Positions 29,642 through 38,157 of a DNA stretch of 64,000 nt are shown piece after piece. The first letter of the stretch is position 1. Each line of letters starts with the position of its first letter. Origin of the DNA: an uncultured Glaciecola sp. (GTDB lineage Bacteria > Pseudomonadota > Gammaproteobacteria > Enterobacterales > Alteromonadaceae); NCBI GenBank assembly GCA_947496235.1, contig CANMCE010000016.1:1-64000 (forward strand). The letters run 5' to 3'. A model generated the notes under the pieces. That model did no database searches and was not told the origin of the DNA. It saw only the letters and a program-made list of their open reading frames with translations. The position numbers were made by a program, and so were the translations under genes.

Positions 29642-31228
29642 TTATGCAGCTATGTGCGCCTGAAACTCTTCGTATGAGCCATCAAAGTGGGTGATTTTGT
29701 TATTTGCAATCTCAATCACTTGAGTCGCTAGTGAATTCACAAATTCTCTGTCGTGACTAACAAAAATCACTGTGCCTTCAAACGCCAACAGTGCATTGTT
29801 CAGCGCTTCAATTGATTCCATATCTAAGTGGTTGGTGGGTTCGTCCATCACCAATACGTTAATATCTTGCAGCATGATTTTGCCGAATAATAGTCGGTTT
29901 TTCTCACCACCTGAGCAAACACTGACCTGTTTATTAAAGTCATCAGAACCGAATAACAAGCGGCCTAGCATGGCTTTTACTTGTAAATCATCATGCTTTG
30001 GCTGGCGCCACTGGGACATCCATTCAAACATTGTCATGTCATTAGCAAAATCTGCCGTACTGTCTTGTGGAATATATCCAACCGCGGCGTTTTCCGCCCA
30101 TTTCACTGTCCCTTGATTGGCATTTTGATTGATCAAACATTTGAGAAGTGTGGTTTTACCCGCACCGTTTTCACCAATAATGGCAAGCTTAGCACCGGCT
30201 TCTAGTAAAAGGTTGGTATTGCTAAATAATGGCGTATCTGTATAACCATGCCCTAGATCTTCCAGCGTCACCGCTAATCTATGCAGTTTTTTATGTTGAG
30301 TAAATTGGATAAATGGCTTGCGACGACTAGACGCTTTTATTTCATTTAATTCAATTTTCTCTAATCTCTTAGCTCGCGAAGTGGCTTGTTTTGCTTTAGA
30401 AGCATTGGCAGAAAAGCGAGCGACGAAGCTTTGCAACTCTTGAATTTCAGCACTTTTTTTCGCGTTTTCATGATGCAACTGTTCTTGTACCAAATTAGAT
30501 GCCGCAACAAAAGCTTCATAGTTACCTGGATAAATACGTAACTCACCATAGTCGATATCCGCCATATGCGTACAGACCGAATTTAAAAAGTGACGATCGT
30601 GTGAAATGATGATCATGGTGGATTTACGTTTGTTCAACTCATCGGCTAACCAGCTGATGGTGTAGATGTCCAAGTTGTTGGTAGGCTCATCTAACAGCAA
30701 CACATCAGGTTCGGCAAATAAAGCTTGAGCTAAAAGTACACGCACTTTTCGACCGGGCGCTACTTCTTTCATTAAGCCAAAATGATAACTTTCTTCGATA
30801 CCAGCGGCAGATAAAATATCGCCGGCTCTAGATTCTGCTGTGTAACCGTCCATTTCAGCAAACTGTACTTCTAGATTGGCCACTTCCATGCCCTCTTCTT
30901 CGCTCATTTCAGGAAGTGAGTATATTTCGTCGCGACGTTTTTTCACTTCCCATAATTCACGGTCACCCATGATTACGGCGTCTACTACGCTCATCTCTTC
31001 AAAGGCGAACTGGTCTTGGTTCAAAATACCCAACTTAGTGCCTGGCGGCATAGATACATTGCCAGCGGTTGGGGTTAGTTTGCCACTGAGGATTTTCATC
31101 AAAGTAGATTTTCCACAGCCATTGGCACCTATTAGGCCGTAACGATTTCCATTACCGAATTTAGCTGAAATATTTTCAAATAATGGCGCTGAACCAAATT
31201 GCATCGTTATATTGGCGGTAGTAATCAA
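29642..31228 (-). CDS. ybiT: ABC-F family ATPase YbiT
   Basis: Ribosome-associated ABC-F protein with two ABC ATPase domains and no membrane segments. First Walker [10 protein letters not shown], second GENGAGKTT; signatures near [10 protein letters not shown] and SGGEKNRLL; Walker [12 protein letters not shown] and [10 protein letters not shown]. The inter-domain linker is the usual Arg/Lys-rich coiled coil (about 255-320). I place the start at TTG 31228, giving 528 residues (E. coli YbiT 530): AGGA lies 6 bases upstream and the next residues match the family start. An ATG at 31267 would add 13 residues. ABC-F proteins act on translating ribosomes; the exact role of YbiT is not settled. Confidence 0.93.
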   Translation of the reverse strand: MITTANITMQFGSAPLFENISAKFGNGNRYGLIGANGCGKSTLMKILSGKLTPTAGNVSMPPGTKLGILNQDQFAFEEMSVVDAVIMGDRELWEVKKRRDEIYSLPEMSEEEGMEVANLEVQFAEMDGYTAESRAGDILSAAGIEESYHFGLMKEVAPGRKVRVLLAQALFAEPDVLLLDEPTNNLDIYTISWLADELNKRKSTMIIISHDRHFLNSVCTHMADIDYGELRIYPGNYEAFVAASNLVQEQLHHENAKKSAEIQELQSFVARFSANASKAKQATSRAKRLEKIELNEIKASSRRKPFIQFTQHKKLHRLAVTLEDLGHGYTDTPLFSNTNLLLEAGAKLAIIGENGAGKTTLLKCLINQNANQGTVKWAENAAVGYIPQDSTADFANDMTMFEWMSQWRQPKHDDLQVKAMLGRLLFGSDDFNKQVSVCSGGEKNRLLFGKIMLQDINVLVMDEPTNHLDMESIEALNNALLAFEGTVIFVSHDREFVNSLATQVIEIANNKITHFDGSYEEFQAHIAA

Positions 31229-31437
31229 AACAAATCCTAGGAAGTTTAAAAGTTGAAGTAGACTCAAGATAAGGTCTCAAGGGCGCGCAATATAAAGAAA
31301 CAGAGGCGAATTGTCGAGGAAAAAATGGTTAAAATTAATACTGCCCCTAAGACTTAACATTGCTAATAAGCTAACCTTGATTCTAATGTTCTGAATAATC
31401 CTTTTTAAAACAGGTACAAATTTATTTTATATTCCTA

Positions 31438-31462
31438 TGTAACCTTTCTCGGCCTTATCACT
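31438..31462 (+). promoter_or_regulatory. possible autoregulated ECF promoter
   Basis: TGTAACC (31438-31444) has the AAC core typical of -35 elements read by ECF sigma factors and lies about 45 bases before the sigma gene. A partner -10 around 31456-31462 (TATCACT) is only suggestive. Confidence 0.3.
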
Positions 31463-31486
31463 AATATCAATAAACGCTGTATTTAA

Positions 31487-31975
31487 ATGAAAGAATTCGA
31501 GCAATTATACCAATCACTGTCGAAGGATATTTTCCGCTTCGCTTGCTTTTTGTGTCACGACAAAGAGCTCGCCCAAGACATAGTCGCGGAAACCTTTGCC
31601 AGAGCCATAAGCAGTGGTCAATCCATTCGTGGGGAAACCGCTAAGGCTTATTTATTCAAAATTGCCCGCAATTTTTTTCTTGAGATACAGAATAAAGACA
31701 ATCTTGCTAAGCGTCATCTTGAAGAAACAATAGAGCAGTCCGAGTTATTGGAACATCAAGCGTTTCAAAAAGATCAGCTAAGTGAGCTACACAACTATAT
31801 GCAGCACATGAGTTTAGAAGCTCGAACGGCGCTTAGCTTAAGTATGAGTGGCGCAAAGATAAGTGAAATTGCATTTATCTTATCTATCTCGGAAAGCGCA
31901 GTGAAGGTGAAAGTATTTAGAGCCCGCCAATTCTTGAGTGAGCGTTTGAATACGTCGAATAACCAAAAAAACTAA
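31487..31975 (+). CDS. ECF-family RNA polymerase sigma factor
   Basis: 162 residues with region 2 (about 8-70; DKELAQDIVAETFARA is the -10 recognition part) and region 4 (about 100-155; a helix-turn-helix ending ESAVKVKVFRARQFL). Lacks regions 1 and 3, as ECF factors do. The next gene, 19 bases downstream, is a membrane protein in the place of an anti-sigma factor. Signal and regulon unknown. No good ribosome binding site is seen before the ATG. Confidence 0.9.
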   Translation: MKEFEQLYQSLSKDIFRFACFLCHDKELAQDIVAETFARAISSGQSIRGETAKAYLFKIARNFFLEIQNKDNLAKRHLEETIEQSELLEHQAFQKDQLSELHNYMQHMSLEARTALSLSMSGAKISEIAFILSISESAVKVKVFRARQFLSERLNTSNNQKN

Positions 31976-31994
31976 GGTTTTTGTAGGAAATAGT

Positions 31995-32744
31995 ATGACC
32001 CAGTTAGACAAAGCCATCATTAACGATTTAATTTTACTCTATCAGGCTGACGAAGCCAGTGCGCAAACGCGATCTTATTTGGAGCAAATAGCAAAAACTG
32101 ATCATGCATTGGCCGCTCAGCTGGCCGCTAAAGTTTCTCCATTACCAGAAATTAAGTTTGAATTGGATAATAGTGATATTGCCCAGAAAACTACCTTAAC
32201 CAAGATTCAAAGCCGATTTAAAAAACAAATTGCTATGTTAGCTGTGATCACATTTTTACTCCTTTGTATTCCTTTTTCTGCCATGCAAATAAGTGGCGAA
32301 GTAAATTGGACAGTATTCGATTTTTTAGTCATGGGTGGACTCATTTTTGGCGCGGGAATGCTCCTGTTGTTGCTTATCAAAGAAAGTAACAAATGGGGCA
32401 CCAGATTCGCCTATGCCATTTATATAGGGCTAGTGTTTTTGACCTTCTGGATAAATCTAGCTGTAGGTATCATTGGCGAACCAGACAACACGATAAACCT
32501 AGTTTATTACGTTTCCTTGGTGTTAAGCATCTTGGCATTGTTTTGGTGTAGAGGACGAAGTAAACCAGCAAGTATAATAATGCTATTGAATGCCCTGTCC
32601 TTTTTGTTGATCCCCGCCTTGTCAGAGTTAACCTTACCCGGCAGCATAAGTGACTCTCAGGGAGCTTTGGTTGTTACCCTGTTTAGCCTAATTAGCGCTG
32701 CTGGCTTTTTAATGAGTGCCTTTTTGCTTTATCGAAATCGGTAA
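31995..32744 (+). CDS. putative membrane anti-sigma factor, six membrane segments
   Basis: 249 residues. An N-terminal soluble helical part of about 70 residues is followed by six hydrophobic segments (roughly 76-96, 104-125, 133-158, 163-180, 188-207 and 216-238). It lacks the His-x3-Cys-x2-Cys zinc motif of common ZAS anti-sigma factors. The role is inferred from position: AGGAA precedes its ATG and it is co-transcribed with the ECF sigma gene. It could equally be an unrelated membrane protein. Confidence 0.65.
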   Translation: MTQLDKAIINDLILLYQADEASAQTRSYLEQIAKTDHALAAQLAAKVSPLPEIKFELDNSDIAQKTTLTKIQSRFKKQIAMLAVITFLLLCIPFSAMQISGEVNWTVFDFLVMGGLIFGAGMLLLLLIKESNKWGTRFAYAIYIGLVFLTFWINLAVGIIGEPDNTINLVYYVSLVLSILALFWCRGRSKPASIIMLLNALSFLLIPALSELTLPGSISDSQGALVVTLFSLISAAGFLMSAFLLYRNR

Positions 32745-32768
32745 TCGACAGGTACCGTTGCCGACGGT

Positions 32769-33533
32769 TTACATTGGATAACCAAGTGCTTCAAGGTCTC
32801 CTCTAAGCCTTTTTGCTATGATGCTAGAAAACACGGACTGGTAGTAAGCATTGTCCTCCCACACGTAAAACTCAGTGACAAAACTATCATTCTTACACGC
32901 CACAGATAGAGGAACATTTAACAGTCGAGGTCGCACTAACTCTGGCGTTGGGGATTCTCCACTTAAAATAACATCCACAATTTCCTTCGGCCCGTCGTAA
33001 ATCAATGGTCCCTTTTTCGTTAACCCTTCATCCATAAAAAAATCTGACAATTGCAACGAAATCCTATAAGACTCTTGATTTGCAGTTTGGAGATACACTA
33101 GCAGTTTAAGTAACCGATTACGCATTTGAGATGACTGAAAGGGCAAGAAGCTTTGGTTGTTTAAGAACTGCTCTAAGGAAATCGTGTTAGTGTCGAAACT
33201 CTTGGTTGCGCCTATGGGTTTAAACGCTGCTTGCACTCTATCAACTGCCTCTTCACTCGTTCGGCAGTTTCGCAAGTCATCAATTGCTAATTGCACGATT
33301 CGTAATGGTTCCTCTAAATCGACTATTACTTCCTCTAGTAGATATACATTGTTCTGAAGGTCATTCATCATCCTATCCAGCGCTTCGTTATAAAGCGCCT
33401 TGTCTTGTTTGGTTGCATTCCAGTTGCCTAGCAAAATACCGAGGTAAACACCGAATACCACAATAAACATTTCGATCGCTACAGTAATCCAATCTTGTTG
33501 GCGCAGCGCTTTTACAATCCGTTGTATAATCAT
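32769..33533 (-). CDS. DUF6090-like membrane-anchored protein
   Basis: 254 residues from the ATG at 33533, which has AAGGAG 10 bases upstream; the open frame extends seven codons further only through a TTG. One N-terminal membrane segment (about 16-38, VAIEMFIVVFGVYLGILLGN) is followed by NWNATKQDK and a long helical soluble domain. This pattern (basic start, IE-x-FIVV-x-GV, NW) matches proteins annotated DUF6090. Function unknown. Convergent with the ECF/anti-sigma pair. Confidence 0.65.
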   Translation of the reverse strand: MIIQRIVKALRQQDWITVAIEMFIVVFGVYLGILLGNWNATKQDKALYNEALDRMMNDLQNNVYLLEEVIVDLEEPLRIVQLAIDDLRNCRTSEEAVDRVQAAFKPIGATKSFDTNTISLEQFLNNQSFLPFQSSQMRNRLLKLLVYLQTANQESYRISLQLSDFFMDEGLTKKGPLIYDGPKEIVDVILSGESPTPELVRPRLLNVPLSVACKNDSFVTEFYVWEDNAYYQSVFSSIIAKRLRGDLEALGYPM

Positions 33534-33766
33534 TAGGTAGCATCTCCTTTGCAATAATGGAGTCGGGGTTAATTATTCTTATCCTGATGACAACTTAGGA
33601 ATCTGTCAAATACTTAGGACTTAAATTGGTTTAGATTTTCACGTGCTTTTTTTGGAGAATTGTCTCGTGCATTGGGGTCACAGGACTGAGAGACATAAAT
33701 TTTTAAGGAGGTATCAATCGCTTGTTTTGTAAAATGCTCCGTTCTATTTAAACAAACCTAATATCG

Positions 33767-34024
33767 CTAAATTTTCATAATAATGAAAAATAGAGTCAAT
33801 TCAATTGTCCACAAAGTAAGAAATAAAATAATTTTTCTTTTGGTAGTATTGCCGAATTGCTTAAATAAAAAATCTAAAAACAGATCTAACAAATACATAA
33901 TCAATACAAAGGAGACAACTAAAATAAATGCATTAAAAGTCGACAATAAAAGAATCGAGACAAAATACAACGGAAGCCAAACCGCTCCTCGATACCATTT
34001 GTCAGATCGTCTCATTTCTCGCAT
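33767..34024 (-). CDS. small hydrophobic membrane protein
   Basis: 85 residues with a basic N-terminus (MREMRRSDKWYRG) and about three hydrophobic stretches (14-34, 36-53 and 65-83). AGGG lies 7 bases before the ATG, inside the end of another small open frame. It is unusually AT-rich for this window. I do not recognise the family; it could belong to a small horizontally acquired unit with its upstream neighbour. Confidence 0.5.
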   Translation of the reverse strand: MREMRRSDKWYRGAVWLPLYFVSILLLSTFNAFILVVSFVLIMYLLDLFLDFLFKQFGNTTKRKIILFLTLWTIELTLFFIIMKI

Positions 34025-34028
34025 AAGC

Positions 34029-34184
34029 TTACCCTAAATCTAACTTCTGTTTAGTTATGAATTTAACAGACCAACCGAATGCATAAAGACATATACCACC
34101 GAAAAAACCAACTACATACGGATAAATGTCCTGCGGAAGAAAAATACCTATTCCAAATGAATCAAAATAAACACTAAAAAACAC
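34029..34184 (-). CDS. very small membrane protein, GTG start, coupled to next gene
   Basis: 51 residues if started at the GTG at 34184, containing hydrophobic FGIGIFLPQDIYPYVVGFF and GGICLYAFGWSVKF and a basic-then-acidic end (TKQKLDLG). The stop lies 4 bases before the ATG of the 85-residue membrane protein and its last codons form that gene's ribosome binding site. It has no good ribosome binding site of its own and no ATG, so it may not be real. Confidence 0.35.
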   Translation of the reverse strand: MFFSVYFDSFGIGIFLPQDIYPYVVGFFGGICLYAFGWSVKFITKQKLDLG

Positions 34185-34249
34185 ATGTATTGTTTATTTA
34201 GTTCTACGTATAGGATATGCACTATAAAACCGCCCGATAACTGGATCAT

Positions 34250-35134
34250 TTAGATATCACAAATCTCAATAGCTTGTTTTAGTGACGCCACTTTGCCCTC
34301 ATTGGTTTCAGGTGTTGGCACGAATTCCTGGGCCAAGTAGCCTTTAAAGCCGGTTTTATAAATCGCTTTAGCGATGGCGGGATAATAGAGTTCCTGGGTG
34401 TCGTCAATTTCATTTCTACCCGGTACGCCAGCGGTGTGGTAATGCCCGAAATATTGATGATTATCTTGAATGGTTCTGATGATATCCCCTTCGCTGATTT
34501 GCATATGATAGATATCGTATAGCAGTTTGAAATTCTCTGAGCCCAAGCGCTTACAAAGCTCAATAGCCCAAGCAGAATTGTCAGCCATATAATCAGGATG
34601 ATTCACTTTGCTGTTAAACAATTCCATTTGAATGATCACCCCTTTTTCTTCAGCACGGGGAAGAATTCGTTGTAAGCCTTTTGTGGCATTTTCCAAGCCT
34701 TGTTCTGGGCTCATCCCTCGGGCATTACCGCTGAAACAAATCAAGTTTTTATAGCCAGCTTCGGCAACTAAATCGATATGGCGTAGATAACGTTCGGTTA
34801 GCTCATCATGAAACTCGGGATGAATCCATCCATCTACCAAATTAAGTTCAGCGCCGTTGCACATAGATGAATCTATGCCATGTTTTTTAAGCACTGGCCA
34901 ATCGCTTGGGCCCACTAAATCAATGGCAGAAAACCCAAGGGACTTTACTAGTTGACAAAGTTCCTCAATGGATAAATGACCATAAGTCCACCGGCTCACT
35001 GAATGGTGAATATTACCTTTTAGCTTGCCTATTCCATTGGAAGATTTTGCGCTATTTGCGATAACCGAAGAGACGGGCATGCCGACCAATGCTGAACTTA
35101 CAAGTGCACCTTTTAATAAACTTCGACGATCCAT
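34250..35134 (-). CDS. Tat-exported sugar phosphate isomerase/epimerase-like TIM-barrel protein
   Basis: 294 residues from the ATG at 35134, preceded by AAGGAG 5-6 bases upstream. The N-terminus MDRRSLLKGALVSSALVG is a twin-arginine signal. The rest is an AP endonuclease 2/hydroxypyruvate isomerase-type barrel: metal-binding candidates in QMELFN, LLYDIYHMQ and GHYHTAGVPGR are present and the end has YLAQEFVPT. It should fold in the cytoplasm and act in the periplasm. Substrate unknown; hydroxypyruvate isomerase is the nearest named relative I recall. Confidence 0.8.
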   Translation of the reverse strand: MDRRSLLKGALVSSALVGMPVSSVIANSAKSSNGIGKLKGNIHHSVSRWTYGHLSIEELCQLVKSLGFSAIDLVGPSDWPVLKKHGIDSSMCNGAELNLVDGWIHPEFHDELTERYLRHIDLVAEAGYKNLICFSGNARGMSPEQGLENATKGLQRILPRAEEKGVIIQMELFNSKVNHPDYMADNSAWAIELCKRLGSENFKLLYDIYHMQISEGDIIRTIQDNHQYFGHYHTAGVPGRNEIDDTQELYYPAIAKAIYKTGFKGYLAQEFVPTPETNEGKVASLKQAIEICDI

Positions 35135-35216
35135 GACGGCTCCTTTATACATCAAATTTACCGGCCCACTTTAACCTATTTTTAACAAACATCAATTAAT
35201 GACTTTGGTAATGCTA

Positions 35217-36050
35217 TTACAATCCTGCACTTATTCTTGGCCACCACATCATCATGGTAGCGGCAACAACGCCAACTATGGTTATCGCACATCCAATGGT
35301 TGCTGTAGTACTCACTACGAAATAAGACTTTCTGTCTCTTCGTTTTTGTGCCCAAAAATACACTTCAGCCATTGCCATAGGCAAAAGGTAACAAGCAAAG
35401 GACATTATCAGGTCAGCTGGTCCGTCAATAGTCGCGTTATTCCCGTTTGGTCCTTGGTTAACCAGATACCACCCCATCATATAAAGCCTGAAGGTCCAGA
35501 CTCCATTTACCAAAATGAAAGTGTGTATAGCGAATCTCATATGTTTTTGAAATTGCTTTTTTAACGCATATTTCCAAGCTAATGCCGCAAAAATCAGTAT
35601 CAAGATGCCATTAAGACAAACACCAATTGCACCTATATCGCTGAGTCTGGAGCCTTTTATCAAAGTTAAATATAAACCGGTTAAAGCCCCCATAATACCT
35701 AACACTAAAAATAGTCTACCATTCCATTTATGGAATAAAGGGAATTGAATTCGTATATATGGAAAGAGTTGTAAAATACCGCTAGTACTTAACACGAGTG
35801 CACTTAATAGATGAGAAATTAATATGGCATTTCCCGATGTATCTCCCTCAACGATCCCTCGAATCATATGTTGAGTGTTTTCGCTTGATAAACTCCCGCT
35901 GAAAAAAGGCAGTGCAAACTGAATTAAAATATATGCAGCAAACATCCACTGTCCTATTAAAGCAACAAACGCCCAAAGTTTGATGACGAAACTTAAATAG
36001 CTTGATGTTGTTTTTACGCTAACAGCACCAACTTGCGAGATAGACTGCAT
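35217..36050 (-). CDS. DUF2306 membrane protein
   Basis: 277 residues with about seven membrane segments. The His-containing loop FPLFHKWNGRLFLVLG and the KHMRFAIHTFILVNGVW stretch are typical of DUF2306 proteins, which may bind heme or a metal through these histidines. Function unknown. No obvious operon partner: 62 bases downstream-side gap to the Tat gene, which has its own ribosome binding site. Confidence 0.75.
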   Translation of the reverse strand: MQSISQVGAVSVKTTSSYLSFVIKLWAFVALIGQWMFAAYILIQFALPFFSGSLSSENTQHMIRGIVEGDTSGNAILISHLLSALVLSTSGILQLFPYIRIQFPLFHKWNGRLFLVLGIMGALTGLYLTLIKGSRLSDIGAIGVCLNGILILIFAALAWKYALKKQFQKHMRFAIHTFILVNGVWTFRLYMMGWYLVNQGPNGNNATIDGPADLIMSFACYLLPMAMAEVYFWAQKRRDRKSYFVVSTTATIGCAITIVGVVAATMMMWWPRISAGL

Positions 36051-36311
36051 GATAAACTCTCCATTTATACAAAGTGAGCATTTATCATGGTGTTATTAGG
36101 TGAGTTTGGCTTATCAAATTCGGATTTTGAGAGTAAAAAAGCCATGTTTCTTGATAAAAAAACGACTCTCTATGTTTTGTATTGATGTTTTTGATCGTAG
36201 CCAATTAACGTCGGAGACCTAGCTATTGTTATTTTGTGGTTGTCAGTAATAAAAAAGTAGCTAGAAGGGCAGGAATTTAATTTAATGCTATCTGGCCAGA
36301 GTGTATGGAGA

Positions 36312-36602
36312 TTATAGCCATTCATCAATTTCTTGGCCTCCAATGATGGCCACTATTTCAACTCTATTATCCTGATCCAAGCGATAATAAATTGTGTCTG
36401 CCTTATAAACACATCGTCTATAACCGATTCGAATATGATCGACAGCTTGATATGCCGATGGATTTTGGGCGATATTTTCAAAGATATCAAAAAAGCCCCA
36501 GAAATATTTATCTGCCTGCAGTTCACCAAACTCTGCAACACCATAGTAGTAAATTCGCCTTAGGTCTTCCTTTGCATTCTGAGATAAATTGTAAAATGCC
36601 AT
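36312..36602 (-). CDS. parE: ParE-type toxin of a type II toxin-antitoxin pair
   Basis: 96 residues, RelE/ParE fold: AKEDLRRIYYYGVAEFG at the N-terminus and the C-terminal RIGYRRCVYKADTIYYRLD and VEIVAIIGGQEIDEWL strands. ParE toxins inhibit DNA gyrase; RelE-like ones cleave mRNA, and the sequence fits ParE better. The ATG follows the antitoxin stop with no gap (TAAATG), so translation is coupled. Confidence 0.92.
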   Translation of the reverse strand: MAFYNLSQNAKEDLRRIYYYGVAEFGELQADKYFWGFFDIFENIAQNPSAYQAVDHIRIGYRRCVYKADTIYYRLDQDNRVEIVAIIGGQEIDEWL

Positions 36603-36833
36603 TTATCGATTTAAATCTTTTTTGAACTCACTGAGCATTTCAGCAGGAGACTGGTCAACAAAACCGCTGGATTCTGCAAGAGCTAGTTTTCGATTAATGA
36701 CTTCTGCGCGTCTAGCCCGGCGAATCAAATCATTAACAAGCTCGCTTTTGTTAGCGTAGTCTCCACTTTCTTCAACTTGGTTTTTAAGCCAAGCATCATT
36801 TTTATCTGTGAGAGTGATACTTTGACGAGGCAT
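36603..36833 (-). CDS. parD: ParD-type antitoxin
   Basis: 76 residues. Ribbon-helix-helix N-terminus (RQSITLTDKNDAWLKNQV, then SELVNDLIRRAR) followed by a disordered acidic tail that should wrap ParE. It binds DNA as a dimer and represses its own promoter; a perfect palindrome lies 27 bases upstream. First gene of the parDE operon. Confidence 0.92.
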   Translation of the reverse strand: MPRQSITLTDKNDAWLKNQVEESGDYANKSELVNDLIRRARRAEVINRKLALAESSGFVDQSPAEMLSEFKKDLNR

Positions 36834-36859
36834 AATTTTTTATCCTTCAAGATTTAGAC

Positions 36860-36877
36860 TGGTGTAATATTACACCA
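36860..36877. promoter_or_regulatory. operator palindrome of parDE
   Basis: TGGTGTAATATTACACCA is a perfect 18-bp palindrome just upstream of the ParD start and contains TAATAT usable as a -10 on either strand. Binding here by a ParD ribbon-helix-helix dimer, alone or with ParE, would give autorepression. Confidence 0.75.
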
Positions 36878-36930
36878 ATGGAGTTTATTAATCTTGGTTA
36901 ACTTTAATTTTATTGCCTTTATCAAGGAGG

Positions 36931-36986
36931 TCGCGATTTTCATCGCAATGACGATCTTTTTGGGTTGCGATTTTCAACCCAACGAC
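36931..36986. repeat. REP-like pair of small hairpins with a shared decamer
   Basis: GCGATTTTCA occurs at 36933-36942 and 36967-36976 (34 bases apart). The first copy forms GCGAT-TTTC-ATCGC; the second lies in TTGGGTTG (36960-36967), a 7-base loop and CAACCCAA (36975-36982). Both are followed by a GACG block. The layout resembles short dispersed REP/MITE-type repeats. Whether other copies exist needs the genome. Confidence 0.45.
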
Positions 36987-37068
36987 GGAGTTCATTTGAA
37001 ACATTCCCTAACATTGTTAATTTGCTTATAAACTACACAATGTCGTAGACTAAATTTATACCGCCAAA

Positions 37069-38157
37069 ATGAGTTTGCATATGTCCATAACGACCGCTCA
37101 GTTCACCCTCTTGCTAATGAGCTTAACGCTAATGCTGATTCAATTGACGGTCAAAAATAAACGTTTAGAGCATATCTTTTTTGCGATTTTTTGCGGATCT
37201 ATGGTGATGGTTGCAGTTAAGCAATTGAGTGCTGAGAGTTTAGGTCCCATGCAATATCTTATTGGCGTAGGTACCTGTGCTACCTGCAATTGTATTTGGC
37301 TAGTAGCGCGTTCTATGTTTTCTGGAGAGAAGTCAATTCAAGGAAAACACTTGTTGTTTGCCGGTTTGATCGCCGTTTTGGTGATTAGCAGTCAATTAAT
37401 ACAATTAAGCCTCGCCACTATTTCAGATCATGGACAATTCTTGAGGGTCGTCAGTCGATTTATAGGCGAAACTATTACCCTTTTATCATCTACCGTTCTA
37501 GCCTTAACTTTTTGGGAGGCTATAAAAGGGTTTAATCAGGTTAATAAACCTCAAAGAGTCCAAAGAATTTTGTTTTTAGTACCATTTTGTTCAGGGGTAT
37601 TTTTATGCAGTATATTTGCGAAATCTTTCTTATCGGAAAGCCAATACACTCTAATATTCCCTTGGCTGGTAACCTTTTCAGCAAGCTTTATTTTACTTAG
37701 CACTCAAGGAATTTTATGGTGGAGAAGAAAAGAAACCAAACAGCAAAGCGTCGAATCCACAAACGCTCAGCAATCGAACGAAATTCAGAAAGACGAAGTA
37801 TTGGCTAAGGCTATAAATACTCTAATGGCTGAACAGAAGTTATATTTATTGCCCAATTTAAAAATGTTGGATTTAGCGACTAAATTGGACGAGTCTGAAT
37901 ACAAAATAAGCAGAGTAATTCGCAATGATCTTGGCGCGAAAAATTTCAATGCTTATATAAATCATTTACGCCTAGAACATTCGCTTCAGTTACTCATAGA
38001 CAAACAAACCCAGCATTGGACAGTGCTTGTTATCGCCTTGGAAAGCGGGTTCTCCTCAGTCACCTCATTCAATCGTGCTTTCAAAGCTAAATATCAGTGC
38101 ACGCCGAGTGAATTTAGACTTAACCAAGACAGCCACTCAGCTATTTTGGCCGGGTAA
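37069..38157 (+). CDS. membrane AraC-family transcriptional regulator
   Basis: 362 residues. Residues about 8-225 contain seven hydrophobic segments; the C-terminal 100 residues are an AraC/XylS double helix-turn-helix (MLDLATKLDESEYKISRVIR, then VIALESGFSSVTSFNRAFKA and the TPSEFR end). A sensor that binds DNA from the membrane is inferred. A second ATG at 37081 is possible. Its stop abuts the stop of mscS on the other strand with no base between them. Confidence 0.88.
   Translation: MSLHMSITTAQFTLLLMSLTLMLIQLTVKNKRLEHIFFAIFCGSMVMVAVKQLSAESLGPMQYLIGVGTCATCNCIWLVARSMFSGEKSIQGKHLLFAGLIAVLVISSQLIQLSLATISDHGQFLRVVSRFIGETITLLSSTVLALTFWEAIKGFNQVNKPQRVQRILFLVPFCSGVFLCSIFAKSFLSESQYTLIFPWLVTFSASFILLSTQGILWWRRKETKQQSVESTNAQQSNEIQKDEVLAKAINTLMAEQKLYLLPNLKMLDLATKLDESEYKISRVIRNDLGAKNFNAYINHLRLEHSLQLLIDKQTQHWTVLVIALESGFSSVTSFNRAFKAKYQCTPSEFRLNQDSHSAILAG

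Noticed and set aside
33705..33712. AAGGAGGT, a perfect Shine-Dalgarno, in the gap before 33767
   Set aside because: Only a TTG-initiated frame of about nine codons follows, with no conserved features.
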